This document shows, in pieces, positions 6,576 to 13,083 of a stretch of DNA of 14,983 nucleotides; positions within the stretch are counted from its first letter, which is position 1; each line of letters starts with the position of its first letter. The position numbers and the translations under genes are program-made. This stretch comes from JBBSUX01 sp038234045 (GTDB lineage: Bacteria > Pseudomonadota > Gammaproteobacteria > Burkholderiales > Burkholderiaceae_C). Where the stretch lies: contig JBBSUX010000058.1 in the NCBI GenBank assembly GCA_038234045.1, positions 1 through 14,983 of the forward strand, in the 5' to 3' direction. The notes under the pieces are model-generated. The model had not been told where the DNA came from. It did no database searches and saw only the letters and a program-made list of their open reading frames with translations.

Positions 6576-7912
6576 TGGTTCGATTCACGCAGGAAATGTT
6601 GATTGCGGGTGGTGGTATCGGTGGGTTGTCTGCCGCTCTGGCCTGTACCCGTGCGGGTTGGCGAGCACGTGTTTTTGAGGCCGCGCCGGTGTTCGAAGAG
6701 GCCGGCGCAGGAGTGCAACTGGGGCCGAACGCAACCCGTCTGCTTCGCGCATGGGGTCTGGAACGCAGTCTGGCGGAGGTCGCTTCCATTCCTGAGTATT
6801 TGTATATCCATGATGCGGATTCGGGTCGCGAACTTGCCCGCTCCACACTCGGCAATACCATCGAACAGCGCTACGGCGCGCCGTATTGTTGCGTGCACCG
6901 CGCGGATCTTCACTGTTTGCTGCACGCTGCCGTTTACCGCAGTCCTGAAGTGGTGACCTGCGCGGGTCGACGCGCGGTGGATGTGTTGCCACAAGGCGAT
7001 ACGGTGGGACTGTCTGTCGAGAAGGCTGGCGCTTCTCCTGGCGCGCCCGCGCAGCAATCTCTAATGGAGCTTGCAGGCAGTGGAGCAGGCCTTGCTAATT
7101 CCGGCCGCCCGGTTGAGGACGCCAATGCGCGGCTGTACGTGGAAGGAGATGCGCTACTCGGTGCCGACGGCTTGTGGAGCCGAATCCGCCGCCATGTCGT
7201 TCCGCAGGACACGCCCCCGATAGCGACGGGACACCGCGCCTTTCGCACTCTTCTGCGGCAAGACGGCTTGCCGCTAGCCATGCGTGGATCCGTTGTGCGC
7301 GTCTGGCTCGGTACCGGAATGCATGCCGTGAGCTATCCGGTTCGCTGCGGGGAGTGGCTCAATCTGGTGGTGCTGGTGGAGTCGGTGAAGTCGGTGAAGT
7401 CGGTGAAGTTGCCGAAGATGATGCCCATTTGGTCACCCGGCGAGCCCGACGCGTGGAACCAGCAGGCTTCATCAGAAGTGCTGGATCAGGCGCTGCACCG
7501 GTGTTGTGCGCAACTGCGCGATCTGGCGGGCGCTGCAGGCGGATGGCGCTCGTGGGAGCTGTTCGACAGGGAGCCGCTCGCCTCCGCCGCGCAGATGTCA
7601 GCCGGACCGGTCGCTCTGCTCGGCGACGCCGCACATCCGATGCTGCCGTATCTGGCGCAGGGTGCAGCCATGGCTCTGGAGGACGCCGACGCGCTGGGCC
7701 GGGCAATGGCGATGGACGCCGGAACCGTGCCCCAGCGTCTGCGCCACTACGCGCAGAACCGCTGGCAGCGGGCCGCGCGTGTGCAGCAGCGATCGCGTCG
7801 CAATGCCAGGATCTTCCATGCAAGCGGCGCCGTGCGATGGGGCCGGGATCTTGCGCTCTCCACGCTCGGTCAACGGCTCCTGGATGTCCCGTGGCTCTAT
7901 GCCGGGCCTTGA
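6575..7912 (+). CDS. FAD-dependent aromatic-type monooxygenase (UbiH/salicylate hydroxylase-like)
   Basis: A 445-residue group A flavoprotein hydroxylase. The three family signatures are present: the Rossmann FAD motif AGGGIGGLSAAL at residues 11-22, the DG motif GADGLWSRIRR near 196-206, and the GD motif VALLGDAAHPMLPYLAQGAA near 346-365. These enzymes use NAD(P)H, O2 and FAD to hydroxylate an aromatic or related substrate. The pattern is closest to salicylate or 3-hydroxybenzoate hydroxylases, but the substrate cannot be read from the sequence. The ATG at 6575 shares its A with the TGA of the upstream gene, so translation is probably coupled. Residues 270-278 are SVKSVKSVK, made by a 9-base tandem repeat in an otherwise ordinary region. 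The gene overlaps the dinB start. Nothing nearby completes an aromatic pathway. Confidence 0.88.
   Translation: MVRFTQEMLIAGGGIGGLSAALACTRAGWRARVFEAAPVFEEAGAGVQLGPNATRLLRAWGLERSLAEVASIPEYLYIHDADSGRELARSTLGNTIEQRYGAPYCCVHRADLHCLLHAAVYRSPEVVTCAGRRAVDVLPQGDTVGLSVEKAGASPGAPAQQSLMELAGSGAGLANSGRPVEDANARLYVEGDALLGADGLWSRIRRHVVPQDTPPIATGHRAFRTLLRQDGLPLAMRGSVVRVWLGTGMHAVSYPVRCGEWLNLVVLVESVKSVKSVKLPKMMPIWSPGEPDAWNQQASSEVLDQALHRCCAQLRDLAGAAGGWRSWELFDREPLASAAQMSAGPVALLGDAAHPMLPYLAQGAAMALEDADALGRAMAMDAGTVPQRLRHYAQNRWQRAARVQQRSRRNARIFHASGAVRWGRDLALSTLGQRLLDVPWLYAGP
7382..7408 (+). repeat. 9-base tandem repeat, three exact copies, inside the monooxygenase gene
   Basis: TCGGTGAAG occurs three times head to tail at 7382-7390, 7391-7399 and 7400-7408, encoding Ser-Val-Lys three times. 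The unit length is a multiple of three, so copy-number changes would keep the frame and only lengthen or shorten a loop. Flanking GGTGGAG before and TTGCCGAAG after are imperfect relatives of the unit. Confidence 0.9.
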
Positions 7913-9116
7913 GCAATTACTGCGTGACTACGGAGGCTGCGATCAGTTGGGCGCCGTTGCTCTGCCGCGTCGGATTGCCCATCTCGATATGGATGCGTTT
8001 TTCGCGTCGGTCGAACTGCTGCGCTACCCACAGCTCAGCGGCTTGCCGGTAGTGATCGGCGGCGCCCGGCGTAGCGAGGACGATTCCGTTTTGCGCGCGC
8101 ATCCCGGTGTGCCGCTCGAATCGATCCCCGTCAGCGCCTTCCGGCTGCTTGGCGATTACGTCGGCAGGGGTGTAGCTACGACTGCAACCTATCCGGCACG
8201 AGCATTCGGCGTGGGGTCAGCCATGGGTCTGATGAAAGCAGCGCGACTGTGTCCGCAAGCCATTCTGCTTCCGGTGGATTTTGATCGCGTCCGCCATTTC
8301 TCACGAACCTTCAAGGCCATCGTGACCGACATCGCGCCCTGCATGGAAGATCGCGGCATCGATGAGGTCTACATCGATTTCACCCATGTTCCCGGTGGTC
8401 AGCGCGAAGGCGGGCGCGTTCTGGCGCGGCTGATTCAGAAAAGCATCTTCGAAGCAACCGGGCTGACGTGTTCGATCGGCGTGGCGCCCAACAAGCTGCT
8501 GGCGAAGATGGCGAGCGAGTTCGACAAGCCGCGTGGCATCAGCATTGTCCATGCTGAGGATCTGCAAGGCCGCATCTGGCCGCTGGCGTGCCGCAAGGTC
8601 AACGGTATTGGACCGAAAGCGGATGCCAAACTCGAAAGCCATGGAATCCGCACGATTGGGGAGCTTGCAGCCCGCGATGCTCATTGGCTTGCGGAAACTT
8701 TCGGCAAGGCGACTGGGGCCTGGATGCATTCCGTCGCATGGGGCCGCGACGAGAGTCCCGTCAAGACGTTCAGAGTGCCGGTCTCGATGAGCCGTGAGAC
8801 CACCTTCGAGCGCGACCTGCATGCCGTGCGGAACCGCGCTGAGCTTGGCGAAATCTTCACCAGCCTGTGCGAGAAAGTTGCGGCCGATCTGCAGCGCAAG
8901 GGCTACCAAGGCAAAACCATTGGCATCAAGTTGCGATACGCCGACTTTCGCATCGCAACCCGTGACCACTCGGTCGATGAACCGACCGCCGACGCCATTG
9001 CCATTCGACGAATCGCTGGTTGGTGCCTCAAGCGCGCGGAGCTACAACAGCCGCTCCGCTTGCTCGGAGTGCGCGTGGGCGGATTAACTGCAGTAGAGAA
9101 TTTTGGTAAAAAGTAG
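7899..9116 (+). CDS. dinB: Y-family DNA polymerase IV (DinB), insertion-bearing subfamily
   Basis: A translesion polymerase of 405 residues. Palm motifs are HLDMDAFFASVE (metal-binding D30, steric-gate-type F35) and DRGIDEVYID (D155, E156), so the catalytic carboxylates are present. Where most DinB proteins read SIDE, this one has GIDE. TCSIGVAPNKLLAKMASEFDKP and the helix-hairpin-helix VNGIGPKADAKLESHGIRTIGELA follow, then a little-finger domain with SRETTFERDL and GKTIGIKLRYADFR. Between VVIGG (51-55) and GVATTATYPARAFGVGSAM lies about 30 extra residues compared with E. coli DinB; I recall the same insertion in betaproteobacterial relatives. No obvious QL-x-LF-type clamp peptide is seen at the C-terminus. 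ATG 7899 is chosen, giving a 14-base overlap with the monooxygenase; ATG 7884 is the alternative. No LexA box is visible because the promoter region is coding. Confidence 0.92.
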   Translation: MPGLEQLLRDYGGCDQLGAVALPRRIAHLDMDAFFASVELLRYPQLSGLPVVIGGARRSEDDSVLRAHPGVPLESIPVSAFRLLGDYVGRGVATTATYPARAFGVGSAMGLMKAARLCPQAILLPVDFDRVRHFSRTFKAIVTDIAPCMEDRGIDEVYIDFTHVPGGQREGGRVLARLIQKSIFEATGLTCSIGVAPNKLLAKMASEFDKPRGISIVHAEDLQGRIWPLACRKVNGIGPKADAKLESHGIRTIGELAARDAHWLAETFGKATGAWMHSVAWGRDESPVKTFRVPVSMSRETTFERDLHAVRNRAELGEIFTSLCEKVAADLQRKGYQGKTIGIKLRYADFRIATRDHSVDEPTADAIAIRRIAGWCLKRAELQQPLRLLGVRVGGLTAVENFGKK

Positions 9117-9263
9117 CTGAAAACAATATGGCACGGGCGCCATAAGCTATAAAAATTCAGTCATCGAAGATGGTCGAAGGAAGACATTCCTCAAGGCAAA
9201 GTCTTTGGTGACGATATTGAGTGTTCGATCCTTAGTCGAAATTGCGCACGTAGTTTCCTCACC
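9117..9263. other. Intergenic region dinB to DUF3034 gene, with a hairpin
   Basis: A 147-base spacer, richer in A and T than its surroundings. A perfect 6-base stem TATGGC (9127-9132) with GCCATA (9139-9144) around a 6-base loop lies 10 bases after the dinB stop. It is followed by AGCTATAAAAATTC with no U-tract, so at best it is a weak terminator. The TATAAA within 9148-9155 could equally serve as a -10 element for the next gene, but no matching -35 stands out. Confidence 0.3.
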
Positions 9264-10220
9264 ATGACCTCCCTGTCATCACCTCGATTTCTTTTTCTGC
9301 ACCGTGTCGTAATCCTCCTGTGGGCTGCCGGCGTTTCAGCCGTTGCCCAAGCCGATACCGGCAAGCTGCTCCTCACCGGCGGAGTGAGCGGGGTGGAGGG
9401 CGCTGCGGGCGGTGGCATTTCTCCCTGGGCCGTGATTGGCAGCAACGCGAGTGCTGACCAGACAGGCGTCAGCGCATTCACCACCCGGCTGGTCACCCGT
9501 GACTACGCGCTGACGAGCGCCGGCGTGGCAGTCGGCTGGCGCGAGCGGCTCGAGGTTTCGCTTGCGCGTCAGGACTTCAATGCCGGGCCTGCGGTCCTTC
9601 TCAATGGTGTGGCACCGTTCGGCATTTCTGCAAATCCGCATCTGCGCATGGACGTGCTGGGATTGAAGCTGCGCGTCGCCGGCGATGCCGTGCTGGATGC
9701 CAATACCCTCATGCCGCAGATCGCGATCGGCATGCAATACAAAATGCTGCACGCTGGATCCCTTCTGCCGGTACTGAATTTTCTTGGCGCTCGTACCTAC
9801 GGCACCGATTTCACGGTCAGCGCTACCAAGTTGCTGCTGGCGCAAAGCGTGCTGCTTAACGGAACCCTGCGCTACACAAACGCGAACCAAGGTGGGCTGC
9901 TGGGCTTCGGCGCAACAACCCCGGGGCGCAACAGCCGCAGCCTGCAACCAGAAGTCTCGGTCGCCTACCTCCTGCGGCGCGATCTTGCGATCGGCGCCGA
10001 GTACCGCGCAAAGCCGGACAACCTTCAGGCTCTCGGACGAGCGGCTGGCCTCGGAGGCGCCCTGCGCGAAGACGCATGGCGCGATCTCTTCGTGGCGTGG
10101 GCGCCCAACCATCGTTTCTCTTTGACCCTCGCGTGGGTGGACTTGGGAAGGATTGTTCCCGGCGTCACTTCAGGGCGGCACCAGACGGGTGTCTATGCCT
10201 CGGGTCAGGTGGCGTTTTAG
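9264..10220 (+). CDS. DUF3034 family outer-membrane-like beta-barrel protein
   Basis: A 318-residue exported protein. Residues 1-30 form a classic signal peptide (basic start, hydrophobic VVILLWAAGVSA, cleavage after AQA). The mature part begins with DTGKLLLTGGVSGVEGAAGG. It continues with alternating strands such as DYALTSAGVAVGWRERLEVS, TKLLLAQSVLLNGTLRYT, VAYLLRRDLAIGAEYRAKPD and FSLTLAWVDLGRIVPG, and ends in phenylalanine, the usual last residue of outer-membrane barrels. I recognise this arrangement as DUF3034. The molecular role is not established; a porin-like or structural envelope role is inference. It lies 67 bases upstream of a secreted truncated haemoglobin on the same strand, so the two are likely co-expressed. 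No Shine-Dalgarno sequence stands out before ATG 9264, but the signal peptide supports this start. Confidence 0.82.
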   Translation: MTSLSSPRFLFLHRVVILLWAAGVSAVAQADTGKLLLTGGVSGVEGAAGGGISPWAVIGSNASADQTGVSAFTTRLVTRDYALTSAGVAVGWRERLEVSLARQDFNAGPAVLLNGVAPFGISANPHLRMDVLGLKLRVAGDAVLDANTLMPQIAIGMQYKMLHAGSLLPVLNFLGARTYGTDFTVSATKLLLAQSVLLNGTLRYTNANQGGLLGFGATTPGRNSRSLQPEVSVAYLLRRDLAIGAEYRAKPDNLQALGRAAGLGGALREDAWRDLFVAWAPNHRFSLTLAWVDLGRIVPGVTSGRHQTGVYASGQVAF

Positions 10221-10287
10221 GTTGCTAAAAGCAGGTGCTGCGTCCGTTTTCAATGGTGTGTTGACTTTGTCGTTGTACGGATTTCCC

Positions 10288-10809
10288 ATGACTCATTCAC
10301 ATCGCGTTTTTCAGTTTGTTTCTCGTACCGTGGCGGCGATTGGCTTTTGCATCTGGGCTACGGCCGTGCAACCGGTGCTGGCTGGCACGATGATCGGCGC
10401 GACAGATACTGCGCCGGCTCCGGTGCTGGCGGCGACTATGGCTGCCCGCTCTGGCGACAGCCTTTACCAGGCTTTCGGCAAGAAAGCGGGCCTGGTCCGC
10501 CTGATGGATGATTTCGTCGATCGGCTGCGCGTCGACCCGCGCACCTCCGAACAGTTCGCCGATGTCGATGTGCCCAAACTCAAATCGCAGCTGGTCGATC
10601 AGCTTTGCGAACTTGCGGGCGGTCCCTGCAAGCGCCACGGCGCCGACATGAAAACCGTGCACGAGGGTTTGGGTATTCGCAAGTCAGACTTCAATGCGAT
10701 GGTCGAGATCCTCCAGCAATCGATGGACGCGCACGACATTTCCTTCGGAGTCCAAAACCGCATGCTGGCGCTTTTGGCGCCGATGCACCGGGACATCATC
10801 GAGAAATAA
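10288..10809 (+). CDS. Group 1 truncated haemoglobin with signal peptide
   Basis: A 173-residue protein. Residues 1 to about 32 are a signal peptide (AAIGFCIWATAVQPVLAG), followed by a low-complexity linker to about 55 and then a globin of about 115 residues starting at DSLYQAFGKK. TrHb1 landmarks are MDDFVDRLRVDPR, LCELAGGPCKRHGADM and the proximal haem ligand His125 in VHEGLGIRKSDF. The position that is usually the distal B10 Tyr (as in a DDFY motif) appears to be Val77, which would alter ligand binding if aligned correctly. Truncated globins bind O2 or NO; most are cytosolic, so the predicted periplasmic location is notable. ATG 10288 is chosen because it gives a clean signal peptide. In-frame ATG 10195 lies inside the DUF3034 gene and is unlikely. 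Confidence 0.85.
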   Translation: MTHSHRVFQFVSRTVAAIGFCIWATAVQPVLAGTMIGATDTAPAPVLAATMAARSGDSLYQAFGKKAGLVRLMDDFVDRLRVDPRTSEQFADVDVPKLKSQLVDQLCELAGGPCKRHGADMKTVHEGLGIRKSDFNAMVEILQQSMDAHDISFGVQNRMLALLAPMHRDIIEK

Positions 10810-10969
10810 ACATCTGCTGGCGGTGTTAACGCATCACCGGCTGACGTTGGCCGAGGGTGCTGCTGGCCAGCGCAAAAGGCAGGCAAGACAGTGCGAAAGC
10901 CTGAGGACAGTGTCGAGACTTGCCTTGTTGCGCATTGTGAGCCCACCTCAGTGCGGTGTAGCAGCGCCT
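10810..10969. other. Convergent intergenic region
   Basis: A 160-base gap between the globin (plus) and the kinase-like gene (minus), where a bidirectional terminator would be expected. The best hairpin is CGCATTG (10931-10937) with CAGTGCG (10949-10955), seven pairs with one G-U wobble. A weaker one is CGGTG/CACCG around a 9-base loop near 10831. Neither has a T-tract on either strand. No gene is seen. Confidence 0.25.
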
Positions 10970-11689
10970 TCAGACCGGCGGAGGTGAATGCAGCACGATT
11001 TGGTCGTGGCTGATGGTGATGGGCCACTGCAGTTCATCGGCGAGCGAGGCGAGCGCATCCTCGTCGATCTCGAGCGCCGGGGGCCATGCAGCGGCCTTGC
11101 ACTTCGAGGTCTTTCCGACAGCAAGGCTGATGCCTCCTGCTGGTTGATTCGCTTCCGGCGCTTGAGCCTGCGCCGTGTCGCGACGATGAAACTCCAGGTG
11201 GTGATCACTGGACGAACGAACATCGATCGCAGCCGATCCGCGCGCGCCGTCCTGCAGAAAACATACAGCGCCCAGGACTCCGTACAGGCAGCGCGCCGGC
11301 TGGATGTCCAACCACGCACCCGTTTCTATCGGTTCAACGAATTCAAGCTGAATACCGTCGAGGTCGAGCAGCGGCCGCGCCAACTGCAGTGCGGCGGAGA
11401 CCAGCGCTGCGGCGTCCTGGCGCTCGCTACCACCCAGATCCCAGCGGCTCAGGCTGCGGATTGCGTTGAGCAGATCATGCAGCTGGGCGTCGTTTTGCTC
11501 GAGTCTGCGCTGCGCAGCAGCCATGTCCACTGGATCAGCGGCCAGATAGCGCTTGAGCATCGCATTGCCCATGCGCGCGACCGAAAGCGGTCCGGCCATG
11601 TCGTGCCGCAACGCTGGCAGGATGCGCATGAAGATTTCATGACGTACCCCCGCGCCTTGCCACCCACGCTGTTTCGATGACGACGTCAT
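10970..11689 (-). CDS. Histidine-kinase-like phosphotransfer protein without ATP-binding motifs
   Basis: A 239-residue cytosolic protein. Residues 20-80 resemble the dimerisation and phosphotransfer helices of histidine kinases: ILPALRHDMAGPLSVARMGN with candidate phospho-His29 followed by an acidic residue and a G-P-L turn, then a second helix AQLHDLLNAIRSLSRWD. The rest has the length of a small catalytic domain (CLYGVLGAVCFLQDGA, ending DALASLADELQWPITISHDQIVLHS). I find no N-box asparagine, no DxGxG and no G2 box, so ATP binding is doubtful. It may be a phosphatase or phosphotransfer protein, similar in plan to ChpT-like proteins that keep the fold without kinase activity. Its ATG overlaps the stop of the upstream receiver gene by ATGA, so the two probably work together. 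The kinase-like reading is moderately sure; the mechanism is inference. Confidence 0.65.
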   Translation of the reverse strand: MTSSSKQRGWQGAGVRHEIFMRILPALRHDMAGPLSVARMGNAMLKRYLAADPVDMAAAQRRLEQNDAQLHDLLNAIRSLSRWDLGGSERQDAAALVSAALQLARPLLDLDGIQLEFVEPIETGAWLDIQPARCLYGVLGAVCFLQDGARGSAAIDVRSSSDHHLEFHRRDTAQAQAPEANQPAGGISLAVGKTSKCKAAAWPPALEIDEDALASLADELQWPITISHDQIVLHSPPPV

Positions 11690-12045
11690 TGCTCGGTAGC
11701 GGCAACGAGGATCTCGGCGAGTCGCTCGAAATCGACCGGTTTCTGCAGGAAATGGTCGAACACTTCCATGTCTTCACCACCGCTGGCCGAAAGGCCGGTG
11801 ACAGCGATGACCATCGGTCGGGCCTTGGACGGCAAGGTGCGCAACTGGCGCGCTAGCTCGGTGCCATGCATGTCGGGAAGCGTCAGGTCCACCAAATATA
11901 CGTCTGCAGGCTGTTCTGTGGCCTGCAGCAAGGCCTGGCGCGCATTCAGTGCGCTGCGGACATGATGTCCCTCCAGGTTCAGCAGTTCCTGAAACAGTTC
12001 GGCTGCTTCTCGGTTGTCGTCGACGATCAGAATGTTGAGTGCCAC
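11686..12045 (-). CDS. Single-domain response regulator (CheY-like receiver)
   Basis: A 119-residue stand-alone receiver domain. It has the acidic pair D9-D10 in ILIVDDNREAAELF, phosphoacceptor D53 in VYLVDLTLPDMHG, switch Thr83 in VIAVTGLSA and Lys102 in FLQKPVD. All the residues needed for phosphorylation are present and there is no output domain, so it must act by protein contact or as a relay. The start is GTG at 12045; no upstream ATG and no clear Shine-Dalgarno sequence are visible. It is followed directly, with an ATGA overlap, by the kinase-like gene, which is the likely partner. A sensor kinase with an intact catalytic domain is not in the window. Confidence 0.92.
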   Translation of the reverse strand: MALNILIVDDNREAAELFQELLNLEGHHVRSALNARQALLQATEQPADVYLVDLTLPDMHGTELARQLRTLPSKARPMVIAVTGLSASGGEDMEVFDHFLQKPVDFERLAEILVAATEQ

Positions 12046-12157
12046 GGCGTGTAGGGTTCGCAGGTTGGTCGGTTGGTACGGGTTTCCGGGATTGGAATGA
12101 GTCTAGCAGTGGGGGTATTGCGGGCAGGTTCCGGCATGCGGTGTGTGCGTGCGACTT

Positions 12158-13015
12158 TCATTGCCGCGCATAACGAACATTGTCCGGAAGACCTTGCGGG
12201 TGGCTGGTACGAAACGGGTTGATGTCGAGTCCGCCCCTGCGGGTGTAGCGCGCCAACACCGCAAGCTTGACCGGTCGGCAGCGTTGCCAGATGTCCATGA
12301 AGATGCGCTCCACGCACTGCTCGTGGAACTCGTTGTGGTTACGAAAGCTCACCAGATAGCGCAGGAGGCCGGCCTGATCGATCGGCGCTCCGCTGTAGCG
12401 TATTTGCACGCTGCCCCAGTCGGGCTGTCCGGTAACGAGGCAATTGCTTTTCAGCAGATTGCTGCTGAGTAGCTCGGTCACTGGAGCGGCGTTGGGGCCG
12501 TCGGCGAGCGTCAGCAAATCGGGAGCCGGGGTGTAGCGGTCGCAATCCACATCGAGCCGGTCGAGACTCAGGCCCTCAGGTTCTTCGATCCGCTGGCGGG
12601 AAAATTCTTCCGGCATCAACAGCCGTACACCCACTCCGCGCCTGTGCTCACTGCCCCTGGAGACGGCTTCGGAAAGATCGTCCTGCAGGCGTTCGCGCAC
12701 AGCGTATGCACTATCGAACGCGGTGTTGTTGAAGCTGTTGAGGTAGAGCTTGAAGGATTTGCTCTCGACGATGTTGGGTGTCTCGCAAGGCACGACGATG
12801 TGCGCGAGCGCTACCTGCGGCTTGCCGCGACGATTGAGCCAGCCCAGCTCGAAAGCGGTCCACAGGTCGGCGCCGAAAAATGGCGGGCTGGCCGGATCGA
12901 TGCCGAGCTCAGCACGCTTGTCGGCGCGGGCGATCGGGAACAGCAGCGCTGTGTCGTACTGGTCCGCATAGGCTGCCGGGCGCCCCAGCGGAGATTGAGC
13001 AACAGTATCAGACAT
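12158..13015 (-). CDS. queF: NADPH-dependent 7-cyano-7-deazaguanine reductase (QueF, long form)
   Basis: QueF reduces preQ0 to preQ1 with NADPH in the queuosine tRNA-modification pathway. The 285-residue length matches the bimodular E. coli-type enzyme rather than the short Bacillus type. The QueF motif ESKSFKLYLNSFNN is at 84-97. The nucleophile Cys192 in KSNCLVTGQPDWG, Asp199 and the substrate-binding His231-Glu232 in NEFHEQCVERIF correspond, with an offset of two, to C190, D197, H229 and E230 of the E. coli enzyme. C-terminal YTRRGGLDINPFR is also typical. The ATG at 13015 gives a normal N-terminus (MSDTVAQSPLG). No other queuosine gene is in the window, so queF stands alone. Its likely promoter is immediately upstream. 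Confidence 0.97.
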   Translation of the reverse strand: MSDTVAQSPLGRPAAYADQYDTALLFPIARADKRAELGIDPASPPFFGADLWTAFELGWLNRRGKPQVALAHIVVPCETPNIVESKSFKLYLNSFNNTAFDSAYAVRERLQDDLSEAVSRGSEHRRGVGVRLLMPEEFSRQRIEEPEGLSLDRLDVDCDRYTPAPDLLTLADGPNAAPVTELLSSNLLKSNCLVTGQPDWGSVQIRYSGAPIDQAGLLRYLVSFRNHNEFHEQCVERIFMDIWQRCRPVKLAVLARYTRRGGLDINPFRTSHPQGLPDNVRYARQ

Positions 13016-13083
13016 TGCTACAGTATAAATAGCTAAATGCGCTTTTAAATAAATGCTCCGAGTGCTTTTTCATGTTAGATTTT
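13016..13083 (-). promoter_or_regulatory. AT-rich queF promoter candidate, possibly leaderless
   Basis: This short, markedly AT-rich gap separates queF from the oxygenase gene. Read on the minus strand, TATACT (13027-13022) is a good -10 candidate and is only 6 bases from the queF ATG. Transcription starting about 7 bases downstream would begin at or next to the start codon. No Shine-Dalgarno sequence is present. A TTTAAA-like -35 at 17-18 bases is weak. The heptamer TAAATGC (plus strand) is repeated at 13034-13040 and 13050-13056. I see no preQ1 riboswitch fold. Confidence 0.35.

Noticed and set aside
7174..8052. Alternative plus frame of 292 codons across the monooxygenase and dinB junction
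   Set aside because: The frame carrying FAD, DG and GD motifs is unambiguous. This frame is Arg/Ala/Gly-rich with no domain.
9336..10112. Minus-strand open frame of 258 codons opposite the DUF3034 gene
   Set aside because: The plus strand has a signal peptide, family motifs and a terminal Phe. The reverse frame has none and is explained by GC bias.
10988..11680. Plus-strand open frame of 230 codons opposite the kinase-like gene
   Set aside because: The minus strand has the phosphotransfer helix motif and an ATGA overlap with an unquestionable receiver gene. The plus frame has no recognisable domain or ribosome binding site.
13016..13083. preQ1 riboswitch upstream of queF
   Set aside because: The gap is too short and there is no C-rich loop or pseudoknot pattern like known preQ1 classes.
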